This document shows, piece after piece, positions 1 to 7,447 of a stretch of 15,257 nt of DNA. Position 1 is the stretch's first letter. Every line of letters begins with the position of its first letter. The notes beneath the pieces were generated by a model, which was not told the origin of the DNA, did no database searches, and saw only the letters and a program-made list of their open reading frames with translations. Source of the DNA: Hyphomicrobiales bacterium (lineage in GTDB: Bacteria > Pseudomonadota > Alphaproteobacteria > Rhizobiales > Devosiaceae); assembly GCA_015487515.1 (NCBI GenBank), contig WFPQ01000035.1:1-15257 (forward strand), read 5' to 3'. The position numbers and the translations under genes were made by a program.

Positions 1-982
1 AATTGACGTTCTTCTTACCGGCGAGACCGGCACCGGCAAGGACGTGGCAGCCCGGGCCCTGCATGATTTCGGCCTCAGGAGGGATGGCCCGTTCGTGGCA
101 ATAAATTGCGGGGCCCTGCCTGCCGACATCATCGAAAGCGAGCTTTTTGGTCACGAGGCAGGTGCCTTTACCGGGGCGCAGAAACGCCGCATCGGCAAGA
201 TGGAATATGCCAATGGCGGTACCCTGTTTCTGGATGAAATTGAATCCATGCCGCTCCATTTGCAGGTCAAGCTGCTGCGGGTGGTCGAAAATCGCAGCAT
301 AGAAAGGCTTGGTTCCAACAGTTCCATCCCCCTTGACATCAGGCTGGTTGCGGCCAGCAAGGTTGATCTTGGCCAGAAGAACGGGGACATCAATTTTCGA
401 CAGGACCTGTATTTTCGCCTGAACGTGGCATCCATAAACCTTCCTCCCCTGCGCGACCGGGGCAGCGATATCCTGTTGTTGTTTTCCCACCTTGCAAGAC
501 TGGCCGGCCTCAGGCTGCGCTGCCAGGTTCCGGTAATTGGCGCCAGGGTCGAAAACAGCCTGCTTGCCCATGACTGGCCGGGCAATGTGCGCGAACTGCG
601 CAATGCGGCCGACCGTTTCGTGCTCGGCCTCGACCTGGGGATCGGTGGAGAAAAAACAACCGGGGTTTCTGGCAGTGTTTCGGGTGGCGGGCCGGTCCAT
701 GAAGGAAATGGTTTTGCTGGCGTGAATGGTTTTGCCGGCCAGGAGAACTTGAGCCAGGAAAACCCAGGGCCAAAAAATCCAGTGATGAAGGATGATGAAA
801 AAACCAGGTCCCTTCCCCTGTCCGAACAACTTGCCAGCTATGAGCGCTTTGTCATCGTCAATGAAATAGCCCGCAACAATGGCGCCCTCAAGCCCACTTA
901 CGAAAACCTGCGCATTTCAAGAAAGGCTCTTTACGAGAAGATGAAGCGCCTTGGCATAAGGCAGCAAAAACAGTTTCCATGA
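1..982 (+). CDS. dctD: DctD-type sigma-54-dependent transcriptional activator (5' end outside window)
   Basis: The reading frame is open from base 2 and covers 326 codons of an enhancer-binding AAA+ ATPase that remodels RNA polymerase-sigma-54. Visible in order are Walker A GETGTGKD (20-43), the sigma-54 contact loop GAFTGA (161-178), Walker B GGTLFLDE (about 215-238), the RLGSN stretch, the DWPGNVREL region, and a C-terminal Fis-type helix-turn-helix (about 897-959, [15 protein letters not shown]). The [19 protein letters not shown] and [13 protein letters not shown] stretches resemble DctD, the C4-dicarboxylate response regulator, more than NtrC. A receiver domain and a DctB-like kinase gene would be expected upstream but cannot be seen. 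Between the AAA+ domain and the helix-turn-helix is an unusually long Gly/Asn-rich linker (about 640-800). The gene stands directly upstream of TRAP genes and a sigma-54 promoter, so it is the likely activator of that operon. DctD identity is an inference; the sigma-54 activator class is certain. Confidence 0.9.
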   Translation, partial: IDVLLTGETGTGKDVAARALHDFGLRRDGPFVAINCGALPADIIESELFGHEAGAFTGAQKRRIGKMEYANGGTLFLDEIESMPLHLQVKLLRVVENRSIERLGSNSSIPLDIRLVAASKVDLGQKNGDINFRQDLYFRLNVASINLPPLRDRGSDILLLFSHLARLAGLRLRCQVPVIGARVENSLLAHDWPGNVRELRNAADRFVLGLDLGIGGEKTTGVSGSVSGGGPVHEGNGFAGVNGFAGQENLSQENPGPKNPVMKDDEKTRSLPLSEQLASYERFVIVNEIARNNGALKPTYENLRISRKALYEKMKRLGIRQQKQFP

Positions 983-1050
983 GTTTTGCCGGCCTGTTCA
1001 CACCGGTCTTGTTGCAATTGTTTAATAATGCCGTCCCGGCCATGCTGTAT

Positions 1051-1068
1051 TGACCATGCCGCTGGTCA
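1051..1068. promoter_or_regulatory. Perfect 18-bp dyad, candidate operator or enhancer
   Basis: TGACCA and TGGTCA flank a 6-bp centre (TGCCGC), giving a perfect inverted repeat centred about 226 bp upstream of the predicted sigma-54 start site. The geometry fits a dimeric helix-turn-helix protein. No U-tract follows, so it does not read as a terminator. The binding protein is unknown. Confidence 0.35.
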
Positions 1069-1125
1069 TGGGCATTTCTGGAATTTGCGGATTCCTTCAG
1101 CCGGAAGGCGGTTTTGTCAGCATCC

Positions 1126-1177
1126 GGGTCGTTTTCTGCCCATTTGCCGTGCCATGGGTTGTTTTCTGCACATTGGC
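1126..1177. repeat. Two 22-bp direct repeats, 30 bp apart; candidate upstream activating sequence
   Basis: The copies at 1126-1147 and 1156-1177 match at 19 of 22 positions. Their cores are GTTTTCTGCCCATTTGC and GTTTTCTGCACATTGGC. The 30-bp period is close to three helical turns, so bound proteins would sit on roughly the same face of the DNA. The repeats lie about 110-160 bp upstream of the predicted start site, the usual range for sites bound by NtrC/DctD-family activators. A further GTTTT at 1111 is 20 bp before the first copy's GTTTT (1131). Their use by the neighbouring activator is inference. Confidence 0.45.
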
Positions 1178-1259
1178 GCTTCTTGTTTGCTGATATATTT
1201 TTGTCTAACCTTTTGTACGGCCATGGCAAAGGCATAAAATCTCGCGCCTGCACTTAAAC

Positions 1260-1275
1260 TGGCATGGCATTTGCT
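1260..1275 (+). promoter_or_regulatory. Sigma-54 (-24/-12) promoter of the TRAP operon
   Basis: TGGCATGGCATTTGCT matches the RpoN consensus TGGCAC-N5-TTGCW at all but one position. It keeps the essential GG (1261-1262) and GC (1273-1274) with exactly 10 bases between them. Transcription would start near 1286. Its position between a sigma-54 activator gene and dctP strongly supports the call. Confidence 0.8.
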
Positions 1276-1455
1276 ATATACTTGGTCGGACCTGAGGCAT
1301 TTTGCAGATGGTAACAGGTGCCCGGGCGCAATGTGTCCGGTTGCCATATGGTCTGACACGATTTGGATTTTTGCAATCGGAGTTTTCAGGTTGGAATTTT
1401 CGGTTGTGGATTTCTGGTCGTGTTTGACAGGATAATTCCAAGGGAGGGAAACCCA

Positions 1456-2469
1456 ATGAAGTCGAATATTTTGAAAGTTGCCGGAGCAGCGATATTGCTT
1501 GGCGGCCTGGCTGCCACACCGGCCCTGGCCAACGAGAATTGCGATCCCGGTGAAATCGTCATCAAGTTCAGCCATGTGACCGCCGCTGTCGGTCACCCCA
1601 AGGGTGAATTTGCCTCGGCATTGGCCGAGCGCATCAATGATGAAATGAATGGGGTCGCCTGCATGCAGGTATTCCCCAATTCCACGCTTTATGACGATAA
1701 CAAGGTCATGGAAGCCCTGCTTCTGGGCGATGTGCAGATTGCAGCGCCTTCTCTTTCCAAGTTCGAGAGCTTTACCCTCAAATACAGGGTCTTTGATCTG
1801 CCGTTCCTGTTTCCCAACATGGATGCGGTAAATACCTTTACCCAGGGCGAGGTGGGCCGTGATCTTTTGAACGCCATTGAAGACAAGGGCTATGTGGGGC
1901 TTGGCTATGTTTATAATGGCCTGAAAAACTTCTCTGCCACCCGTCCTCTCATCGCTCCTTCCGATGCGGCTGGCCTCAAATTCCGGGTCCAGACTTCCGA
2001 CGTGGCCGTGGCCATGATCGAGGCCATGGGTGCCTCGGCGCAAAAGCTTGCATTTTCCGAGGTTTATGGCGCCCTGCAGACCGGGGTTGTCGATGGCCAG
2101 GAAAATACGTGGTCAAACATTTATTCCAAGAAATTCTTTGAAGTTCAGGACAGTGTCACCGAGACCAACCACCAGTTGCTGACCTATCTTGCCGTGACTT
2201 CCAAGGAATGGCTGGACAGCCTTGATCCTGACGTGCGTGAAACCTTCCTCAAGATTTTCAACGAGGAAGTCATCGCCGCCAACGCCAAGGCCACCGAGCT
2301 CAATGAAATCGCCAAGCAGAACTTGATCGATGCGGGCGGCAAGGTCATCGAACTGACAGATGAGCAGCGCCAGGTCTGGGTTGATGTCATGAAGCCCGTC
2401 TGGGAGCAGTTTGCCGATGATATCGGTCAGGATGTCATTGATGCCGCGGTTGCTGCGGGCAAGATGTAA
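1456..2469 (+). CDS. dctP: TRAP transporter substrate-binding protein DctP
   Basis: This periplasmic receptor of a tripartite ATP-independent transporter binds an organic acid and delivers it to DctQM. The 337-residue precursor begins with a Sec signal peptide (MKSN, hydrophobic core, cleavage likely after ATPALA at residue 25). Family hallmarks include IKFSHV, FPNSTLYDD, the KFRVQ segment with the arginine that pairs with the substrate carboxylate, AFSEVYGALQTG and VVDGQENTWSNIY. These resemble C4-dicarboxylate (succinate, malate, fumarate) receptors, but the substrate is inferred. Cys29 and Cys69 could form a disulfide in the periplasm. The ATG at 1456 is chosen because a strong Shine-Dalgarno (AGGGAGGG, 1441-1448) precedes it by 7 bases and the signal peptide starts there. 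The in-frame ATG at 1363 would put a non-signal stretch in front. It is the first gene of the dctPQM operon, under the sigma-54 promoter. Confidence 0.95.
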   Translation: MKSNILKVAGAAILLGGLAATPALANENCDPGEIVIKFSHVTAAVGHPKGEFASALAERINDEMNGVACMQVFPNSTLYDDNKVMEALLLGDVQIAAPSLSKFESFTLKYRVFDLPFLFPNMDAVNTFTQGEVGRDLLNAIEDKGYVGLGYVYNGLKNFSATRPLIAPSDAAGLKFRVQTSDVAVAMIEAMGASAQKLAFSEVYGALQTGVVDGQENTWSNIYSKKFFEVQDSVTETNHQLLTYLAVTSKEWLDSLDPDVRETFLKIFNEEVIAANAKATELNEIAKQNLIDAGGKVIELTDEQRQVWVDVMKPVWEQFADDIGQDVIDAAVAAGKM

Positions 2470-2491
2470 TCGGCTCTTTTGATTTGACAGG

Positions 2492-2521
2492 GGGGTGCGC
2501 GGCCTTTTGGCTGCGCGCCCT
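2492..2521 (+). promoter_or_regulatory. Strong intercistronic hairpin between dctP and dctQ
   Basis: Bases 2492-2504 pair with 2509-2521 around a TTTT loop, giving about 13 pairs, mostly GC with three G-U pairs. No run of U follows, so it should not be an efficient intrinsic terminator. It is placed to protect the dctP message from 3' exonucleases or partly attenuate transcription, either of which would give more receptor than membrane subunits. That role is inferred from similar hairpins in binding-protein transport operons. Confidence 0.65.
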
Positions 2522-2569
2522 GCGTGCAGCCTGATGGTGCGCATATGTCCGGGGCAATGAACGGGGGGA

Positions 2570-3268
2570 ATGATGTCGGCAATCGCAATTATATCTGCCT
2601 GGGCCTATGGGGGCATGGCGGCGATGATACTGCTGCTGTTCTTGCTCGAAAGGAAGTTTCCCAAGGCCATTGACCGTTTTGAAGAAAATGTCCTTGCCGT
2701 ACTGCTTTCTCTCCTGACCCTGCTTTCCTTTATCCAGGTGGTCCTGCGCTACGGGTTCAATTCTGGAATTGACGGGGCTCTGGAACTCAACTCCATAATG
2801 TTTGCCTGGCTGATATTGTTTGGCATGTCCTATGGCATACGCACCAATATTCACCTTGGTGTCGACGTGTTCGTTCGCATGCTGCCCCGCAGGATTTTCA
2901 AGGTTGTGGCCCTGTTTGGCGCTTTTGCCACTTTTCTTTATGCGGCGATACTGATTTCGGCCGACTGGCTGTTTATTTTTGGCAGCGAAACCAGCGGCGG
3001 CGCCGTTACCTACTGGAGCAAGATGTTCCAGATAAACCTTGGCCTTGAGGATGTGAAATATCCCGCATGGTTCTACGAGCCCCTGGGCCTTGACCAAAGG
3101 GTGAAGCGCTGGGTTGCCTACCTGATACTGCCGGTAGGTCTTTCGCTTCTTGCCTTCCGCTCGGTTCAGGCTGGCGTTGCCATATACAGGGGGTCGCGTG
3201 AACTGATAATCGCCGGCCACGAGGCGGAAGAACTGGTTGCTGAAAATCTGGATGTTTTGAAAGAATAG
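2570..3268 (+). CDS. dctQ: TRAP transporter small permease DctQ
   Basis: This is the small inner-membrane subunit of the TRAP transporter, which packs against DctM and supports docking of the loaded receptor. At 232 residues it is on the long side for the family. The core looks typical: a charged start (FEEN), helices around residues 41-65 ending in QVVLRYGF, the LELNSIMFAWLILFGMSYGI block followed by HLGVDVFVRMLP, then helices near residues 108-135 and 184-208. A further hydrophobic segment (about residues 5-26) precedes the usual N-terminus, giving five predicted spans instead of four. Start: ATG codons at 2570 and 2573 are both possible. The run of G at 2563-2568 sits slightly close to the first, so 2573 may be used. 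The stop is 5 bases before dctM, which implies coupled translation. Confidence 0.93.
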   Translation: MMSAIAIISAWAYGGMAAMILLLFLLERKFPKAIDRFEENVLAVLLSLLTLLSFIQVVLRYGFNSGIDGALELNSIMFAWLILFGMSYGIRTNIHLGVDVFVRMLPRRIFKVVALFGAFATFLYAAILISADWLFIFGSETSGGAVTYWSKMFQINLGLEDVKYPAWFYEPLGLDQRVKRWVAYLILPVGLSLLAFRSVQAGVAIYRGSRELIIAGHEAEELVAENLDVLKE

Positions 3269-3273
3269 CTGAA

Positions 3274-4890
3274 ATGGTTTCCCTGATCCTGTTCATAATG
3301 GTGCTTGCATTCCTGTTTCTTGGGGTTCCGGTCGCCATTTCGCTTGGCCTGTCCTCCATACTGGTCATTGCCTTTTTCTCTTCCGATTCCATGTCTTCGG
3401 TGGCCCTGCTGCTGTTTTCCTCGTCACAAAAGTTCACCCTGCTGGCCATTCCGTTTTTCATCCTGGCCTCTTCCTTCATGTCCACGGGTGGAGTTGCCCG
3501 GCGCATCATTCGTTTTGCCATTGCCACCGTCGGTCATTTTCGTGGAGGCCTGGCCATGGCTTCGGTTCTGGCCTGCATGATGTTTGCCGCCCTTTCCGGC
3601 TCTTCCCCGGCAACTGTTGTTGCCATTGGCACCATTGCCATTGCCGGCATGCGCAAGGTTGGATATTCCAAGGAATTTTCCGCCGGCATCATTGCCAATG
3701 CGGGCACCCTTGGCATTCTCATTCCCCCCTCCATCGTAATGGTGGTTTACGCGGCTGCCACCGATGTTTCGGTCGGCAGGATGTTTCTGGCCGGTATAAT
3801 TCCGGGCATCGTTGCCGGCCTTATGCTGATGATAGCCATTTACATAGTTGCCAGGATCAAGAAGCTTCCGGCCGAGCCCTGGCGTGGATTTGGCGAGATA
3901 TTGCAGGGTGGCAAGGAGGCCGGCTGGGGAGTTTTTCTGATAGTCATCATCCTTGGGGGCATTTACGGAGGGGTTTTCACTCCCACCGAAGCTGCAGCGG
4001 TTGCGGCGGTCTACTCGTTTTTCATTGCCCTTTTCATCTATCGGGACATGGGCCCGATGAAGGACATTCCATGGGTTGAAGAGGGGGCATCGGCAAAGAC
4101 CAGGATTGGTTTTTCAGGAACGGTCTACGGGGTTTCCATATTCCTGATATGGATGCTGCTTTCGTTCTTCATGTTTGCCGAAAGCGAGACCTTTACCATA
4201 AATACCCGGCTCTGGATTGGCCTGGCAATTGGCACGACCATAGGCTTTGCCTATATTTTGTGGCGTGATCCCAAGACCTCGGTCGCTGGAATTCCCTCCC
4301 ATGTGGCGGCCAGCCTTCCGGTGTGGGGCAGCAACCTTTACCTGATGACCAGGAAATTCCCCAAGGCCTGTTTCAATTCCGAGACCCGCAAGGTTCTGGT
4401 TGATGCTGCGCGCACCACCATCATGCTGATGTTCATCATCGTCAATGCATTGCTGTTTGCCCATGTCCTGACCAGTGAACGCATTCCCCAGATGATAACT
4501 TCGGTGATGCTGGATGCTGGTTTTAACTGGTTTACCTTCCTGATCGCGGTAAATATCATATTGCTGATAGGCGGCCAGTTCATGGAGCCTTCCGGCCTGT
4601 TGCTGATAGTTGCTCCGGTGATTTTTCCCATAGCCCTGGAACTGGGGGTCGATCCGATTCATCTGGGCATAATCATGGTGGTAAACATGGAGATCGGCAT
4701 GATCACCCCGCCGATTGGCCTTAACCTGTTTGTCACGTCCGGCATAACGGGAATGAGCCTGGTAAGGGTCATCAGGGCGGCACTTCCGTTCATGCTGGTA
4801 TTGATGCTGTTTCTGGTCATCGTTACCTATTTCCCGGCCATGTCGACCTTTATTCCCTATTCGCTCATGGGTCCGGAAGTCGTCAGGTAG
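3274..4890 (+). CDS. dctM: TRAP transporter large permease DctM, extended form
   Basis: This is the elevator-type transport subunit, which couples uptake to the Na+ (or H+) gradient. Conserved blocks are FLGVPVAISLGLSS (near residue 15), ALSGSSPATVVAIGTIAI, NAGTLGILIPPSIVMVVYAA, FTPTEAAAVAAVYS, FMEPSGLLLIVAPVIFPIA, and HLGIIMVVNMEIGMITPPIG with LNLFVTSGITG near the C-terminus. The first residues fit a membrane start with no signal peptide. At 538 residues it is about 110 longer than the usual 425-430. The extra part lies between YRDM (residues 256-259) and the VLVDAARTTIMLMFI helix (from residue 374). It includes two additional hydrophobic segments (about 284-302 and 313-330) plus a basic loop. 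It is the last gene of the operon; its stop is 10 bases from the stop of the convergent permease gene. At least 18 ATA and 7 of 19 Arg codons as AGG were counted here by hand. Confidence 0.95.
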   Translation: MVSLILFIMVLAFLFLGVPVAISLGLSSILVIAFFSSDSMSSVALLLFSSSQKFTLLAIPFFILASSFMSTGGVARRIIRFAIATVGHFRGGLAMASVLACMMFAALSGSSPATVVAIGTIAIAGMRKVGYSKEFSAGIIANAGTLGILIPPSIVMVVYAAATDVSVGRMFLAGIIPGIVAGLMLMIAIYIVARIKKLPAEPWRGFGEILQGGKEAGWGVFLIVIILGGIYGGVFTPTEAAAVAAVYSFFIALFIYRDMGPMKDIPWVEEGASAKTRIGFSGTVYGVSIFLIWMLLSFFMFAESETFTINTRLWIGLAIGTTIGFAYILWRDPKTSVAGIPSHVAASLPVWGSNLYLMTRKFPKACFNSETRKVLVDAARTTIMLMFIIVNALLFAHVLTSERIPQMITSVMLDAGFNWFTFLIAVNIILLIGGQFMEPSGLLLIVAPVIFPIALELGVDPIHLGIIMVVNMEIGMITPPIGLNLFVTSGITGMSLVRVIRAALPFMLVLMLFLVIVTYFPAMSTFIPYSLMGPEVVR

Positions 4891-4900
4891 CTCGATATTT

Positions 4901-7447
4901 TCATGCGTTGCGCAACACCTGCGCCGGACGTGAGGACAGCGCCCGCCAGGTGGTTGCGGCTCCCGTGGCAATGGTCAGCAGCATCGCGCCGATTATGACC
5001 ACGACTATGAGTCCGCCATCTACGGCAAAATCCACTTCCAGTATATTGACGGTTATCGCCCAGGCCGAAATTATGCCCACCACCGAGGCGATCATGGCGG
5101 CAAAGGCTCCCAGCAGGGCATATTCGATCATGAACACGGCCAGAACGTCGCCCCTGGTCGCCCCGATCACCTTTTGGATCACGGCATCGGCCTCGCGCTG
5201 TTTTCGTCCCGCCGCCATGGTTCCGGCCAGCACCAGGAGCCCGTTTATCACCGCCAGTCCGCCAACTATGTTCACCGCCGATCCGAGTCGTTTCAAGACC
5301 GAGGCCACCTGGTTCAGTGCTTCGCCGACCGAGATGAAGCTTATGTCGGGAAAGTTCCGTGCCAGAATGCGCTCCAGTTCCTTTTCGCTTCCCTCCCTTG
5401 CCTTGATGGCGCCAAGGGAGTTGAACGGATAGGCCTGAATTTGTCCGGGTGAGAACGTGACCATGAAATTGATGCCGTTTTGCCATTGATATTCCCTGAA
5501 GTTGGCGATGGTGGCTTCGATCCTGTCTCCGAAAACCATGAATTCGATTTTGTCTCCCACCTCTACGCCGAGCTGGGACTTTATCGAGGATCGTAGGGAA
5601 ATCAGGGCCGGGCCGTCATAGTCTGCGGGCCACCACTCTCCCTCCATTGCCGTGGTTCCCCGGGGCATGTCCCGCTGCCAGGTAAGGGGTATTTCCCCGG
5701 AAAGCAGAAAGGCTGCCTCTTCAGGCACATCCCCGATTTCGCTTCTTTCCACTCCGTTGACGGCGCTGACGGAGCCCAGCAGCATCGGGTTGGTTTCAAA
5801 ACGGACGAATGTTTCTTCGCCAAGGGCCATCTCGTTCAGTGCTTCGACCTCGTCGGGGAACAGGTCCAGGGCCACGAAGGTGGGGGCTTCCTGGCTGACG
5901 GCGCCAAGTAGCTGATTGTAAAGGTTGTTGTTGAGCATGGCGATCACGAGAAGCATGGCAAGTCCCATGCCTATGGAAACGATTACCACCGGGGCGCTGG
6001 ATCCGGGATGGTAAATGTTGCGCAGGGCATTGCGCAAAACGGCCATGGGAACCGCTGGCAGGGCTCTCATGGCTTGCTGCAGCAGCCAGCCCGAAAATCT
6101 CAGCAGCAGGAATGATGCAAGAACTCCGGCCATGAACGCCAGCACCAGCCTGACATCGGATGTGGTTATGACCGCCAGCCAGAATATTGCCGCCCCGGCA
6201 ATGATTACCGGCAGCAGCATCACTGCCTGCCCCATGGTCGAAACCTTCAGTCCGGGAATGGCTGAGCCTGCGGAACGAAACAGCACGGCTGGAGAAATTC
6301 GCAAGGCCCCAAGCAATGGCAGATATGAAAATGCAAAGGCGGCCAGGGTTCCAAAAGCCGCCGCCACCCAAAGGGATCTGGCATCGATCATCCCCTGCAG
6401 GTTTACATTTATGGCGTCTCCCACGAAAGGCATTATCACCTGGGAGGCAAGGGCGCCGAAAACAACCCCGATCGTGATCCCGATGGCGCTCAGAACCGCT
6501 GTCTGGGTCAGGAAATGGATCATTATGCGTGCACTGGTCGCTCCCAGGGAGCGCAGGGTGGCGATGGAGCGCTGACGCTCGTTTATGTAGGCGGAGACCC
6601 CGTTATATACCCCGACACCTCCCACCAGGAGCGAGGCAAGCCCCACTATCATCAGGAAGCGCGAAAACATGTCATAAAAATGCACCAGGTCCCCGGCCGC
6701 ATCGCGGGGGGATATGACCGACCATTCCTCGTCGTCAAAACGCTGGACAATCGCGTCCCTTGCTTCTTCAAAATTCATTCCGGACAGAATTATCTTGTAG
6801 CGATAATGGGTCAGAAGTCCCGGAAGTGGTGGTCTTAGTCCTTCAAGACTGTCAAAGGCCTCGGCAGAAATCATCGTGGTCAGTCCCAGTTGAAAACCGC
6901 GAACCGCCCCGTCGGGAACCGAATCAAGGGTTCCCCGTATTTCGAATTCCCCGTTGCTTATTTTGAACCGGTCCCCGATCCCGATCTGCAGCCGATCCAG
7001 AAGAACCGCATCGACAAGGGCCCCGTAAACCCCGTCTCTCATGGCCAGAAGGGCAGCCGGTTTTTCACCCGGGGACAATTGGTCGCTTATTACATTGCCC
7101 TTTAAGGGATAGTTGTTCCCGACCGCCAAAAGGTCCAGAAAGGCCGTGTTTTCATCGGTCATGCCCCGGGCGGTGGTATCGATGACCCGGGCAACTTCGC
7201 CAAGGGTCTGCAGGTAGGAAAGTTCTTCGGCGCTGGCCTTGCGGTCCGGGCGCGTTGCTTCCAGGTCCCCCCCCATCATCACGGTTGCATCCCGCTCGAT
7301 GGCGGAAACGAAGCCGGCTCCCACCGATCCGACGGCGGCAATCACCCCGGTACCCAGGGCCAGGCATGCGATCAGGATTCCGAACCGGCGCAGGTCGCCG
7401 CGCAGGTCTTTGAGTCCGATTCTTATCCAGCCCGCCAGGGATGTCAT
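4901..7447 (-). CDS. ybbP: FtsX-like ABC transporter permease, YbbP family
   Basis: This is the membrane subunit of a mechanotransmission-type ABC complex; YbbA/YbbP systems are poorly understood and have been linked to lipid or lysophospholipid handling and to export. The 848-residue protein shows about 10 transmembrane segments. One is near the N-terminus (residues 23-45), followed by a large periplasmic domain. Then come a bundle of three, with the FtsX-type coupling sequence INERQRSIATLRSLGA, two more, a further one before a second periplasmic domain, and a final three containing the second coupling sequence READAVIQKVIGAT. This duplicated FtsX layout and the length match YbbP. The ATG at 7447 overlaps the ATPase stop by 4 bases (ATGA), with AGGGG as ribosome binding site. 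The gene ends LRNA and converges on dctM without an obvious terminator. Substrate is unknown. Confidence 0.9.
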   Translation of the reverse strand: MTSLAGWIRIGLKDLRGDLRRFGILIACLALGTGVIAAVGSVGAGFVSAIERDATVMMGGDLEATRPDRKASAEELSYLQTLGEVARVIDTTARGMTDENTAFLDLLAVGNNYPLKGNVISDQLSPGEKPAALLAMRDGVYGALVDAVLLDRLQIGIGDRFKISNGEFEIRGTLDSVPDGAVRGFQLGLTTMISAEAFDSLEGLRPPLPGLLTHYRYKIILSGMNFEEARDAIVQRFDDEEWSVISPRDAAGDLVHFYDMFSRFLMIVGLASLLVGGVGVYNGVSAYINERQRSIATLRSLGATSARIMIHFLTQTAVLSAIGITIGVVFGALASQVIMPFVGDAINVNLQGMIDARSLWVAAAFGTLAAFAFSYLPLLGALRISPAVLFRSAGSAIPGLKVSTMGQAVMLLPVIIAGAAIFWLAVITTSDVRLVLAFMAGVLASFLLLRFSGWLLQQAMRALPAVPMAVLRNALRNIYHPGSSAPVVIVSIGMGLAMLLVIAMLNNNLYNQLLGAVSQEAPTFVALDLFPDEVEALNEMALGEETFVRFETNPMLLGSVSAVNGVERSEIGDVPEEAAFLLSGEIPLTWQRDMPRGTTAMEGEWWPADYDGPALISLRSSIKSQLGVEVGDKIEFMVFGDRIEATIANFREYQWQNGINFMVTFSPGQIQAYPFNSLGAIKAREGSEKELERILARNFPDISFISVGEALNQVASVLKRLGSAVNIVGGLAVINGLLVLAGTMAAGRKQREADAVIQKVIGATRGDVLAVFMIEYALLGAFAAMIASVVGIISAWAITVNILEVDFAVDGGLIVVVIIGAMLLTIATGAATTWRALSSRPAQVLRNA

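Larger units (their letters stand above)
983..1455 (+). other. dctD-dctP intergenic regulatory region
   Basis: These 473 bases contain no convincing gene. They hold, in order, a weak 5-bp stem hairpin (CCTTC/GAAGG, 1094-1108) that might end dctD transcription, an 18-bp dyad (1051-1068), a pair of 30-bp-spaced direct repeats (1126-1177), a partial IHF-like core TAA-N4-TTG (1206-1215, lacking the outer consensus bases), and a -24/-12 promoter (1260-1275). The predicted dctP leader runs from about 1286 to 1455 (about 170 bases) and includes the 8-bp palindrome GCCCGGGC (1320-1327). The leader shows no open reading frame that clearly suggests a leader peptide. Confidence 0.6.

Noticed and set aside
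1094..1108. CCTTC/GAAGG hairpin as the dctD terminator
   Set aside because: The stem is short and the following TTTT is offset by two bases, so it is at best weak; it is not listed as a terminator.
1206..1215. IHF-binding site between enhancer repeats and sigma-54 promoter
   Set aside because: Only the TAA-N4-TTG core matches; the flanking ATW is absent and the A/T tract is on the unexpected side.
1363..1455. Upstream in-frame ATG as dctP start
   Set aside because: It would bury the Sec signal peptide 31 residues inside the protein, whereas the ATG at 1456 has an excellent Shine-Dalgarno.
1117..2043. Long minus-strand open frame (308 codons) opposite the dctP region
   Set aside because: It is antisense to a well-supported dctP, crosses the sigma-54 promoter region, and its translation has no recognisable domain and is rich in His/Gln as expected of a shadow frame.
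4114..4971. Minus-strand open frame (285 codons) opposite dctM
   Set aside because: It is a highly polar, His/Gln/Arg-rich translation, the mirror of a membrane protein gene; there is no family resemblance.
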